A stretch of DNA of 64,000 bases from Pseudarthrobacter sulfonivorans (lineage in GTDB: Bacteria; Actinomycetota; Actinomycetes; Actinomycetales; Micrococcaceae), in contig NZ_JACXBW010000002.1 in the NCBI RefSeq assembly GCF_014712225.1, positions 186,001 to 250,000 on the forward strand. The letters run 5' to 3'. Below are positions 27,161 through 34,880 of the stretch, in pieces. A model generated the notes under the pieces. The model had not been told where the DNA came from. It worked only from the letters and a program-made list of their open reading frames with translations, and made no database searches. Numbering within the stretch: the first letter of the stretch is position 1; every line of letters starts with the position of its first letter. The position numbers and the translations under genes are program-made.

Positions 27161-27999
27161 GGCCGGCCCTGTGCAGCTGTTCTCCGCCGAGCACCTGGTC
27201 CGCACCCACCACGAGTGGGCCTGCACGGCGGCGCCCACCGCGGACCCGGCCACGGGCCGGCTGCTGGGCTTGCTCGACGTCTCCGGACCGCTGGACACCC
27301 TCAGCGCGGACACGCTGCGGATGGTGCGGTGCGCCGTCCGGGTCGCGGAGGCCCTTTCGGGAACGCCCGACGGCGGGACGTCCTTGAGTGCCTCTTCCCC
27401 TGCTCGTGCCTCCCGGCCATCAGTCCGCCGGCCGGTTGCTGCAGGTGGAATCGCTGGAGCTCCTTGGGGACAAGCCGGCCGTAGTGTTCCGGGACGGCAG
27501 CCGGGTGCCGCTGACACTGCGCCGGGCGGAAATCCTTGCACTGCTGGACTCACGCGCCCAGGGCTGGAGCGCCGACGAACTGGCGTACGAGCTCTACGGT
27601 GATGCGGGCAAGCCGCAGGCCATCCGAACCGAGATGTTCCGGGTCCGCTCCATGCTCGGAGACGCCGTGGAGTCGAACCCTTACCAGTTGGCTGAGGACC
27701 TGACCGGATGCTCCGACTCGGCGCGGGTGCTGCGGCTGCTGCGCAAGGCGCAGGTCACCGACGCGCTGGAGGCGTACCGCGCTCCCCTGCTCAGCCGCCC
27801 GGGCGCCTTGGCCGTCCAGCTGCTCCGGGACCAGCTGGACCTGGCCGTCGGATCGGCCGTCGCTGCTAGCGGTGACGCCGGGCTCATTATCCGGTGGCTG
27901 TCCACGGATGTGGGGTCTGCGGATTTTGAGGCAGTCGAGGCGCTGGGACGGCTGGTGGGACGCGGGGATGCCCGGTATCAGTCGTTCCGGCGGGCATGA
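27160..27999 (+). pseudogene. GAF-HTH regulator copy 4, 5'-truncated and frameshifted
   Basis: Homology begins in the middle of the GAF domain (QLFSAEHLVRTHHEW) directly after a DeoR fragment. A one-base gain near 27444 (GTTGCTGCAGGTGG) shifts the frame. The rest, from VESLELLGDKPAVVFRDGSR to a TGA at 27999, is continuous and keeps the entire winged-helix part. The first 145 or so codons of the gene are missing. Confidence 0.85.
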
Positions 28000-28041
28000 G
28001 CGACACCGGAGGGGACTTGTTGGTTTAGCCCCTGCGTCCGG

Positions 28042-28419
28042 TCAGGGGTCAAGCCGCTTGCGCAGGAGGCAGAACTCGTTGCCTTCAGGGTCCGCCAGGA
28101 CGTGCCACTGCTCGCTGCCTGCCTGCCCGACGTCGGCCGGGCGGGCCCCAAGGGCAAGCAAGCGTTCCAGCTCCGCGTCCTGGTCCCGGTCTACCGGGTT
28201 GACGTCGATGTGCAGAGGGAGGCGTCCGGTCTGCGGGTTGCTGCTCGGGCTCAGGATGATGGTCGGCTGCAGGCCGCCGAACCCGGCGTCCGGCGGCCCG
28301 ATCTCGATGGCACCATCCTCCCGGCCGAGCTCGACATAGCCGAGGACCCCACTCCAGAACCCTGCGAGGAGTTCCGGATCGGAGCAGTTGAGGACCAGTT
28401 CGCTGATACGGGAGACCAT
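28042..28419 (-). CDS. VOC-family (glyoxalase-like) protein, copy 2
   Basis: 125 aa, nearly identical to the 25267-25644 protein; the differences I see are in GGLQPTIIL, NPQTGRLPL, VGQAGSEQW and the last residues (LLRKRLDP). The reading frame is intact. It is convergent with GAF regulator copy 4 and lies 23 bases downstream of the second cytosine deaminase gene. The near-identity suggests recent duplication or gene conversion. Confidence 0.8.
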   Translation of the reverse strand: MVSRISELVLNCSDPELLAGFWSGVLGYVELGREDGAIEIGPPDAGFGGLQPTIILSPSSNPQTGRLPLHIDVNPVDRDQDAELERLLALGARPADVGQAGSEQWHVLADPEGNEFCLLRKRLDP

Positions 28420-28442
28420 GAACGCCAGTGTACGACCAGGCC

Positions 28443-28922
28443 CTACTCGGCGATGTCCTCTGCCCAGAGATCGGGGTTGTCGGACTGGAAGGTGCGCATC
28501 ATGTCGACGGAACGCTGATCATCCAGGACCACCACCTCAACCCCGCGTGTCCGCAGGAGCTCCAGCTCGCCGTCGAAGGTGCGCGCTTCACCCACCACCA
28601 CGCGCGGAATCTTGAACTGGACGATGGTTCCGGCGCACATGGCACACGGGGCGAGGGTGGTGTAGAGCGTGGTGTCCCGGTAACTCTTCTGCCGGCCGGC
28701 GGCCCGGAGCGCCGACATTTCCCCGTGGGCAATCGGATCGGCGTTCTGGACCCGTTCGTTGTGCCCGCTGGCAATGACCACGCCGTCCCGGGCGAGCGCC
28801 GCCCCGATGGGGATCCCGCCCTCGGCCAGGCTCTTCCGGGCGGCCTGATAGGCGGCTTCGAATGCCGGGTGGGCGGTGCGGTCCAGTTCCGGCGCGGCGG
28901 ATGCGTGCTGCTCGTGGGTCAT
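28443..28922 (-). CDS. Cytosine deaminase of the fungal (FCY1-like) type, copy 2
   Basis: 159 aa with the same zinc motifs (HGEMSAL, PCAMCAGTI) and C-terminus (LWAEDIAE) as copy 1. Differences are few (for example EQHASAAP near the start, LARDGVVIA, ELELLRTRG). It is intact. Homology with the copy 1 region continues for roughly 100 bases upstream of the ATG, so the promoter was duplicated as well. Confidence 0.8.
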   Translation of the reverse strand: MTHEQHASAAPELDRTAHPAFEAAYQAARKSLAEGGIPIGAALARDGVVIASGHNERVQNADPIAHGEMSALRAAGRQKSYRDTTLYTTLAPCAMCAGTIVQFKIPRVVVGEARTFDGELELLRTRGVEVVVLDDQRSVDMMRTFQSDNPDLWAEDIAE

Positions 28923-29458
28923 GGCGCCATTGTCCCACGGACTACTCCCCGGACCGTGTCGATCCGCAGCGCCGAAGGAGGGAAGGACGACGACGGTACT
29001 TGCCTCCCGCCGCCGCCTCCCGTACGTGCTGGGGAAGGGACGCTGCTCCCCGTATTTTGAGGGGCCCGGGTCCTATATGCCGCACGGGGTCGAACCCGAA
29101 CATCCTCGTACCGGTTACGCCAGTCCGGTAAGGCCTTTTGGTATCACCTAGCCCCCTTCGGAACGGCTTCGAACATCCACGCTAACCCGTTGAGGCCAAT
29201 GAGATGGGAGAGAGGCATGGAATAACGGCCCAGTAACGCCCACCGCCCTAAAGTTCGATTGGAACTCGTAAATGCATATATGCAAATTCGGGCGACCTTG
29301 CACTGCAACAAAAAAATTTTCTTCGGTGAGTTTTAGTGCACGGGAAAGCGAACGCGGGAACCGTGAATAACTTGGAGGTCATAGGGCCGTGCTGCAGAGC
29401 GACCAAACCCCAATGACCATCACCCAGACGTCAACTAAAGACGTTGCACTAAGGAATC
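28923..29458. other. Intergenic stretch without recognisable gene
   Basis: The first roughly 120 bases match the region upstream of deaminase copy 1 (26147-26270). Beyond that I see no coding pattern. The segment 29250-29400 is A/T-richer (including AACAAAAAAATTTTC) and looks like acquired DNA. GGTTCGACCCC on the minus strand near 29085 resembles a tRNA T-arm, but a matching stem is not present. Confidence 0.4.
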
Positions 29459-29686
29459 TTATGGTTTTCCGCGAATCGTCCGAGTTCTGTCGATCGCCCC
29501 CGCGGCCGCAGAGACGCCAGCGCGTGCGGCCTCCTCCTCAGAGGAATACGTGATTTTCGGGTCTTCGACAAGAGGAGCCCTGCGCTGGGTGTCGGCTGTC
29601 TCCGCCGAGTACGACCATTCCCCCGCGGACGTCTGCCTAGTCGTCACGACGAATCGCCGCCCCATATACCTTTCTTCGTGTTCCAT
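29459..29686 (-). CDS. Small hypothetical protein
   Basis: 75 aa from an ATG preceded by AGGA at 8 bases. The sequence (RRFVVTTRQTSAGEWSYSAE, EDPKITYSSEEEAARAGVSA) reads like a compact alpha/beta protein with a good amino acid balance. No family is recognised. It is divergent from the neprosin-domain gene with a 62-base gap, so the two may share a promoter region. Confidence 0.5.
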   Translation of the reverse strand: MEHEERYMGRRFVVTTRQTSAGEWSYSAETADTQRRAPLVEDPKITYSSEEEAARAGVSAAAGAIDRTRTIRGKP

Positions 29687-29748
29687 GTCGCAATCCTACG
29701 ACTGGCCATTTCGAACGTGCTTAATCTCGTCAACTGTGAGGAACAAAA

Positions 29749-31020
29749 ATGCCTGACCCGAAAGGAATCCCGTCTCTATCCAATTATCTCGATTCGCTCC
29801 AGGCCGCGAAGCACCGCGACTTCTCGCGGATGCCCGAGAGCCGAGTCGCCCACGAGGATGCGTTCGCTGAGATGAAGGCGCATGTCGTCGGGCTCTACGA
29901 GAACGTCGATGCGCAGCACAGCTTCGTGGACGAGTCCGGAGCGATCTACGACTGCGTTCCCGTGGAGCAGCAGCCCGCGCTGAGGGGTTCGTCCGAGGGC
30001 GTGCCCAAGCCCCCGGATCTGCCGCCGCTCGAGAGCGGCCCCAGAGCGGAGACGGCGGAAGGGGCCGACGAGCGTGTCGACTCCCCTGTGGCCTCACCGC
30101 TGGATGCGGCCCGGAAGGATTGGCACGGGAATGTCATGCACTGTCCTGAGGGCACCGTCCCCATTCAGCGCGTCACACTCGAAACACTGACCCGGTTCGA
30201 GACGTTGCAGGATTTTTTCGCAAAGGGTCCTCGGGGAGCGGGCCGCCGCCCTCCGCGGGCAGCTGAACCCGCAACCGTTCCGGTGACGCACCGTTGGGCC
30301 CATGCCTATCAGAACGTGAACAACGGCGGCGGCCACAGTTATCTGAATATGTGGCAACCGGCCATTGGTGCCAATCAGGTGTTCTCGCTCTCCCAGCACT
30401 GGTATGTCGCGGGCAGCGGCGCCAATCTTCAGACGATCGAGTGCGGCTGGCAGGTCTATCCCCAGATGTACGGCGACTCCCGGCCGCATCTGTTCACCTA
30501 CTGGACGGCCGATAATTACGGGTCTACTGGTTGCTACAACCTGAGCTGCACTGCGTTCGTCCAGACGTCTTCGTCGTTCGCCCCCGCGATGGCCGTCGCT
30601 CCCATCAGCATCAAAGGCGGTTCCCAGTACAGCATGGAGCTGGCCTACTGGCACACCGGGGGACGGTGGTGGCTTTATTACAACGGCACGCAAGGGGCCA
30701 ACGCCATCGGCTACTACCCGGACACCCTCTACCAGGGCGGCGCCCTGACGAATAACGCCACCGAGATCGATTACGGGGGCGAGACCACCGGGACGACAAG
30801 TTTCCCGACGATGGGAAGCGGCGACTTCGCCAACCAGAGGTTTCAGCACGCGGCCTACCAGCGGGGCATTGGCTACTGGCCGCCGCAGGGCGGCGCGATG
30901 CTGAACGCCAACCTGACTCCCTCGCAGGGCTGGCCTGCCTGCTATACGGCCGACGTTGTGATGTACGGCGCCCCGTGGAACGAGACGATCTGGTTCGGCG
31001 GCCCGGGCGGCAACTGCTGA
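29749..31020 (+). CDS. Neprosin-domain protein (glutamic peptidase-like, DUF239)
   Basis: 423 aa, with GAGGA 6 bases before the ATG. Residues about 185-423 match the neprosin/DUF239 domain: GGHSYLNMWQP, FSLSQHWYVAGSG, TIECGWQVYPQMYGDSRPHL, FTYWTADNYGSTGCYNLSC and ELAYWHTGGRWWLYYNG. Plant neprosin is a prolyl endopeptidase using two Glu residues; the Glu in TIECGW and the one in MELAYW are the likely counterparts. The N-terminal 180 residues are polar, Pro/Ser-rich near 90-120, and show no signal peptide, which is odd for a protease of this family. It sits alone between duplicated blocks. Peptidase activity is inferred. Confidence 0.8.
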   Translation: MPDPKGIPSLSNYLDSLQAAKHRDFSRMPESRVAHEDAFAEMKAHVVGLYENVDAQHSFVDESGAIYDCVPVEQQPALRGSSEGVPKPPDLPPLESGPRAETAEGADERVDSPVASPLDAARKDWHGNVMHCPEGTVPIQRVTLETLTRFETLQDFFAKGPRGAGRRPPRAAEPATVPVTHRWAHAYQNVNNGGGHSYLNMWQPAIGANQVFSLSQHWYVAGSGANLQTIECGWQVYPQMYGDSRPHLFTYWTADNYGSTGCYNLSCTAFVQTSSSFAPAMAVAPISIKGGSQYSMELAYWHTGGRWWLYYNGTQGANAIGYYPDTLYQGGALTNNATEIDYGGETTGTTSFPTMGSGDFANQRFQHAAYQRGIGYWPPQGGAMLNANLTPSQGWPACYTADVVMYGAPWNETIWFGGPGGNC

Positions 31021-31093
31021 CGGCGGGCAGGGCTCTCGACCGGCCGCCATCGAGCCGAAGAAATAAACGAACGAGCAGGCGGCGGGCCGCCCA

Positions 31094-31144
31094 ACTGAGA
31101 GAACGTCCGGTAAAAAGGCGCATTAAGTGAAAGAGCGTTGGAGA
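31094..31144. repeat. Dispersed repeat element, copy 2
   Basis: ACTGAGAGAACGTCCGG, an A-rich spacer, then GCGCATTAAGTGAAAGAGCG followed by TTGGA. It has the same half-unit order and spacing as the copies at 1641 and 31397, with one change in each half. It lies just after the neprosin gene and before a hairpin and a monooxygenase stub. Confidence 0.7.
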
Positions 31145-31156
31145 GGCGGCGGCGGC

Positions 31157-31204
31157 CTGCCGTGGTTGAGCCTGTCGGGTTTCGACCGGCTCAACCACCG
31201 GCAG
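31157..31204. terminator. Hairpin next to the monooxygenase stub
   Basis: CTGCCGTGGTTGAGCCTGTC on the left pairs with GACCGGCTCAACCACCGGCA on the right, with a few mismatches or a bulge. It occupies the same place relative to the stub at 31213 as the hairpins of the two full-length monooxygenase genes. Confidence 0.55.
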
Positions 31205-31212
31205 TCCGGGTG

Positions 31213-31257
31213 TTAGCGGGTGTGGTGACTGGCCTGTAGCTCGTACACCGGCGTCTC
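31213..31257 (-). pseudogene. 3' stub of a third flavin monooxygenase gene
   Basis: The reverse strand encodes ETPVYELQASHHTR and a stop, matching the C-termini of the two full copies (ETPVYELQPTHHTR and ETPVYELQPTHHVR). At base 31258 the sequence switches to a DeoR fragment. A repeat element and hairpin flank the stub as they flank the full genes, so a third complete monooxygenase locus was once present and was removed by deletion. Confidence 0.7.
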
Positions 31258-31385
31258 CCAGCGCACCGGCGAAGCGTTCGAGCAGAAGCACGCCATTGCC
31301 CGCCGGGGTCAGTGATTGTGCCCGGGGATAATATCCTGCTCGACGCCGACTCCGCCGCCGGTGCCTGGCGCATGAACTGCGTGGC
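31258..31385 (+). pseudogene. DeoR-family regulator fragment
   Basis: The plus strand reads RTGEAFEQKHAIAR, then with a frame change VIVPGDNILLDADSAAGAW. It matches the DeoR fragment at 26975 (RTGEAIEQKHAIARWAASVI). Only about 40 codons remain. It is bounded by the monooxygenase stub on one side and the third repeat element on the other. Confidence 0.55.
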
Positions 31386-31396
31386 CAGCGGGCCAA

Positions 31397-31445
31397 AGTG
31401 AGAGAGCGTCCGAAGAAAACGTGCATTAAGTGAGAGAGCGTTGAA
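31397..31445. repeat. Dispersed repeat element, copy 3
   Basis: AGTGAGAGAGCGTCCG, then AAGAAAACGTGCATTAAG, then TGAGAGAGCGTTGA. It is followed within 10 bases by a hairpin and then by the 3' end of the second monooxygenase gene, the same order as at 1641-1765. Confidence 0.7.
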
Positions 31446-31451
31446 GGTAAG

Positions 31452-31496
31452 GGTGGTTGAGCCTGTCGAAACCGGGTTTCGACAGGCTCAACCACC
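31452..31496. terminator. Perfect 20-bp hairpin before monooxygenase copy 2
   Basis: GGTGGTTGAGCCTGTCGAAA pairs perfectly with its complement at 31477-31496 around the loop CCGGG. The same half-sequence (TTGAGCCTGTCGAAACCC) appears singly at 34777-34794. It probably ends transcription from the minus-strand monooxygenase gene. Confidence 0.7.
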
Positions 31497-31506
31497 GGGG
31501 CCGATG

Positions 31507-33303
31507 TCAGCGCACGTGATGCGTGGGCTGCAGTTCGTAGACCGGCGTCTCCAGGCCCTCCATCCGGGCCTTGAGCTGCAGGGCCAGGTACGACGAGTAG
31601 TGCCGGCTCTGGTGCAGGTTGCCGCCGTGGATCCAGAGGTTGGGGACGTTGGTGGGCTTCCACATGTTGCGCAGCTCCCCTTCCCAGCGGCCCGGGTCCT
31701 TCGGGGTGTCCGAGCCGTAGCCCCAGCACTTCCCCACACGGTCAGCCACCTCGGGTGAGACCAGGTCCGCCAGCCAGCCGTTCATGGAGCCGTAGCCGGT
31801 GGCGTAGACGATCAGGTCGGCCTCGAGCTCGGTCCCATCGCCAAGGACCACGGCGTTGCCGGTGATCTTGGAAACCTCCCCCGAGCGGAGCTCCACCCTG
31901 CCGTCGATGATCAGCTGGGAGGCACCGACGTCGATGTAGTAGCCGGAGCCGCGCCTCAGGTACTTCACGAACAGCCCGGATCCGTCCACGCCGAAGTCCA
32001 GGTCGAATCCGGCGGCCTCCAGCTGGGAGTAGAACTCGGCATCGCGCTCAGCCATCGCCTGGTACACCGGCACCTGCGCCTCGGGCAGGATCCGCAGCGG
32101 CAGCGAGGCGAACAGCAGGTCGGCCTTCTCGGTGGTCACGCCGGCCACCAAAGCCTTCTCGGAGTACAGGTCGCCCAGCGCCAGGTCCATCAGCGATTCG
32201 CTGCGGGCAATGTGGGTGGAGGACCGCTGCACCATGGTGACGTCGGCGCCGTGCTCCCACAGGTCCGCGCAGATATCGTGCGCTGAGTTGTTGGAGCCGA
32301 TCACCACGGCCTTCTTGCCGCTCCAGTCCCCACCGCCCGGGTGCTCCGACGAATGGCGCTGCTCCCCCAGGAAGGACCCCGCGCCGTCGAACGCTGGAAT
32401 GTTCGGGTATCCGGAGACGCCGAGGGCGAACACCAGCTGCTTGGGCCGCAGGGTCACCGGCGACCCGTCGCGGACCACACTGACCACCCATTCCTGGGCG
32501 CCGTCGTCGAACTCGGCGCCCACGCACTCGGTGCCGCCCCAGTAGTTCAGCTCCATGATCCGGGTGTAGTGCTCCAGCCAGTCGCCGATCTTGTCCTTGG
32601 CGGCGAAGACGGGCCAGTCGTCGGGGAACTTCAGGTAGGGCATGTGGTCGTACCAGACGGGGTCGTGCAGGTGCAGGGACTTGTAGCGGTTCCGCCAGGA
32701 GTCGCCCGGCTTCTCATTCTTCTCGATGACGAGGGTGGGGACGCCCAGACGCCGCAGCCGGGCCGCGAGGCCGATGCCGCCCTGCCCGCCGCCGATGATG
32801 ACCGTGTAGGGCTGTTCCTCGTAGCCGAGCCGCGCCTCGCGCTCCTCCTTCTGTTCCAGCCAGGAGCGCCGGCCCTTGATGATTTCGTGCGCCACGCTCT
32901 TCTCGCGGCGGGTCCCCTTCTTCTCCTCGAAGCCCTTCAGCTCCTGCATGGTGGTGAGCAGCGTCCAGCATTTGCCGTTCCGCAGCCGGAGGTGGCCGTA
33001 GCCGCGGGCGGCAGCCGTTTCGAAGGTGATCCAGGCTTCCGTGCTGCCGTCAGCGCCGGTGGCGTCCTCGGCGAGCGTCCAGTTCGCGGGCCGCACGTGG
33101 TCCAGTGTGGCCTCGAGCATCTGCCGGATGTCCGCCTTGCCTTCGAGCGTTTTCAGGTTCCAGGTGAACGCCACGAAATCGCGCCAGTAGCTGTCCTCCT
33201 CGAAAAGTTCGACGACGGCGTCCACGTCGCGCCGCTGCAGAGCGGTATCCAGGTCCGTCAGCCAGGCCTGCGCGGCTGCGGTGGGTGTGTCTGTCCTGTC
33301 CAC
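31507..33303 (-). CDS. Flavin-containing monooxygenase with N-terminal NTF2/SnoaL-like domain, copy 2
   Basis: 598 aa, the same length as copy 1 (1765-3561), with scattered substitutions such as GADGSTEAWITF, EIIKGRRSW, ALVAGVTTEKADLLF and the C-terminal THHVR. The FAD motif (VIIGGGQGGIGLAARL), the FLGEQRHSSEH motif and the second dinucleotide site (VVIGSNNSAHDICADL) are all kept, so both copies should be functional. It is divergent from intact GAF regulator copy 5 with the same 175-base intergenic distance as in copy 1. Confidence 0.85.
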   Translation of the reverse strand: MDRTDTPTAAAQAWLTDLDTALQRRDVDAVVELFEEDSYWRDFVAFTWNLKTLEGKADIRQMLEATLDHVRPANWTLAEDATGADGSTEAWITFETAAARGYGHLRLRNGKCWTLLTTMQELKGFEEKKGTRREKSVAHEIIKGRRSWLEQKEEREARLGYEEQPYTVIIGGGQGGIGLAARLRRLGVPTLVIEKNEKPGDSWRNRYKSLHLHDPVWYDHMPYLKFPDDWPVFAAKDKIGDWLEHYTRIMELNYWGGTECVGAEFDDGAQEWVVSVVRDGSPVTLRPKQLVFALGVSGYPNIPAFDGAGSFLGEQRHSSEHPGGGDWSGKKAVVIGSNNSAHDICADLWEHGADVTMVQRSSTHIARSESLMDLALGDLYSEKALVAGVTTEKADLLFASLPLRILPEAQVPVYQAMAERDAEFYSQLEAAGFDLDFGVDGSGLFVKYLRRGSGYYIDVGASQLIIDGRVELRSGEVSKITGNAVVLGDGTELEADLIVYATGYGSMNGWLADLVSPEVADRVGKCWGYGSDTPKDPGRWEGELRNMWKPTNVPNLWIHGGNLHQSRHYSSYLALQLKARMEGLETPVYELQPTHHVR

Positions 33304-33478
33304 TCCTTTGTGTCGTATGGTCCGTGTCTCTGGTGGTCCGGCGGCCCCGTCCCGCCGGAATCCCCTGCGCTAAGCTGGTACGGGCGTGAGCTGCATCACT
33401 ATTGCATCGCAGTGGGGGTTTCAACCGCGTTACACGGGCACTGCCGGCAAGGACGCCGCTGGTGAGGAGGACACCGTT

Positions 33479-34759
33479 TTGGACTACGGCCTGAGGTTTT
33501 CGGACCCGGCGAAGTACTCGCGTGCCCTGCGCCGCGCCCACGAACTGGTCATCTCCGGTGTCCCGCGCCCGGAGATCCCCAACGACCTGGCGGATTTGTG
33601 GCGCCGTTCCATGGCCCTGGGCATCAGCCCGGACCAGCACAGCCCACGGCACCTGCACGACGCCGCCGACGTCCTGGAGTTGCGGCGGGAGCACCGGCTG
33701 CAGCAGGTCATGCCGGCGCTTCAGGACCTGCTGGCCGACGACTCCAGTTCCGGCCGGCACCTGCTGGTGCTCACCGACGCCAGTGGCGAGGTCCTGTGGC
33801 GGGTCGGCAGCCCGGACGTGCTGCGGCGGGCCGACCGGCTGGAGTTCTCCGAAGGGGCCGACTGGTCCGAGGCCGGGATAGGCACCAACGCCATCAGCGA
33901 GGTGCTGGTCAGGGGCCGGCCGGTGCAGCTGTTCTCCGCCGAGCATCTGGTCCGCACCCACCACGAGTGGGCCTGCACGGCGGCGCCCATCACGGATCCT
34001 TTGACGGGTGAGTTGCTGGGTGTGCTGGACGTCTCGGGACCGCTGGACACCATCAGCGCCGACACACTGCGGATGGTGCGGTGCGCGGTCAGGGTGGCCG
34101 AGGCTCTTTTGGGAACGCCCGACGGCGGGAGGATACCGGGTGCCTCATCTCCCGTTCGGGCATCCCGGCAGCCCGTTCGCCGGCCGGTTGCGGCCGTTGA
34201 GTCGCTGCAGCTCCTTGGGGATAGGCCTTCCGCGGTGTTCCGGGGCGGGAGCCGGGTGCCGCTGACGCTGCGCCGGGCGGAGATCCTGGCACTGCTGGAT
34301 TCACGTTCGCAGGGGTGGTCCGCCGAGGAGCTGGCCTTCGAGCTCTACGGCGACACGGGGACGACGGCTGCCATCCGCACCGAGATGTTCCGGATCCGGT
34401 CGATGCTGGGCGATGCCGTGGAGTCGAACCCCTACCGGTTCGTCGCAGGCCTGGCGGGCTGTTCGGATTCGGGGCGTGTGCTGCGGCTGCTGCACGAAGG
34501 ACAGGTGGCTGATGCGCTGGAGGTTTACCGGGCTCCGCTGCTCAGCCGGTCCGGGGCCCTGGCCGTGCAGCTGCTCCGGGACCAGCTGGACCTGGCCCTC
34601 GGATCGGCCGTGCGGTCCAGCCGCGACGCCGGGCTCCTCATCCGCTGGCTGTCCACGGATATGGGCTCCGTGGATTCTGAGGCAGTTGAGGCATTAAAAC
34701 GACTTGTGGGTCGCGCGGACGCGCGCTATCTGTCGTTCCGGGCTTCCGCCGGAGGTTGA
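33479..34759 (+). CDS. GAF-domain transcriptional regulator with C-terminal winged helix, copy 5 (intact)
   Basis: 426 aa from a TTG at 33479 with GAGGAGGA upstream, the same start context as copy 1. The GAF domain (EGADWSEAGIGTNAIS, AEHLVRTHHEWACTAAPI, LLGVLDVSGPLDTIS) and winged-helix part (LTLRRAEILALLDSRSQGWS, AIRTEMFRIRSMLG) are complete. It differs from copy 1 most in the linker between the domains and at the C-terminus (FRASAGG), and could have a different ligand. It is divergent from monooxygenase copy 2. Confidence 0.8.
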   Translation: MDYGLRFSDPAKYSRALRRAHELVISGVPRPEIPNDLADLWRRSMALGISPDQHSPRHLHDAADVLELRREHRLQQVMPALQDLLADDSSSGRHLLVLTDASGEVLWRVGSPDVLRRADRLEFSEGADWSEAGIGTNAISEVLVRGRPVQLFSAEHLVRTHHEWACTAAPITDPLTGELLGVLDVSGPLDTISADTLRMVRCAVRVAEALLGTPDGGRIPGASSPVRASRQPVRRPVAAVESLQLLGDRPSAVFRGGSRVPLTLRRAEILALLDSRSQGWSAEELAFELYGDTGTTAAIRTEMFRIRSMLGDAVESNPYRFVAGLAGCSDSGRVLRLLHEGQVADALEVYRAPLLSRSGALAVQLLRDQLDLALGSAVRSSRDAGLLIRWLSTDMGSVDSEAVEALKRLVGRADARYLSFRASAGG

Positions 34760-34812
34760 GCCTGGCGCTGGTGCGTTGAGCCTGTCGAAACCCTAGGCGT
34801 GGGAGATTGACG

Positions 34813-34880
34813 ACGTCTCCATGTGCGGCTGGGACGACTACCCGCTTCACACCGCCGGATCACGCCCGGCAGCGGCGTCA
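34813..34880 (+). pseudogene. phoD: Short PhoD fragment after GAF copy 5
   Basis: GACGACGTCTCCATGTGCGG and the following bases encode a degraded DDVSMCGWDDY, matching DDVSRDGWDGY of the fragment at 19090. It follows the GAF regulator by about 50 bases, as does the 19090 fragment after copy 2, so regulator and phoD piece moved together. The stretch 34880-35060 holds nothing I recognise. Confidence 0.5.

Noticed and set aside
29060..29120. tRNA-like T-arm (GGTTCGACCCC on the minus strand)
   Set aside because: The flanking bases do not form the five-pair T-stem, and no acceptor, D or anticodon arms can be placed.
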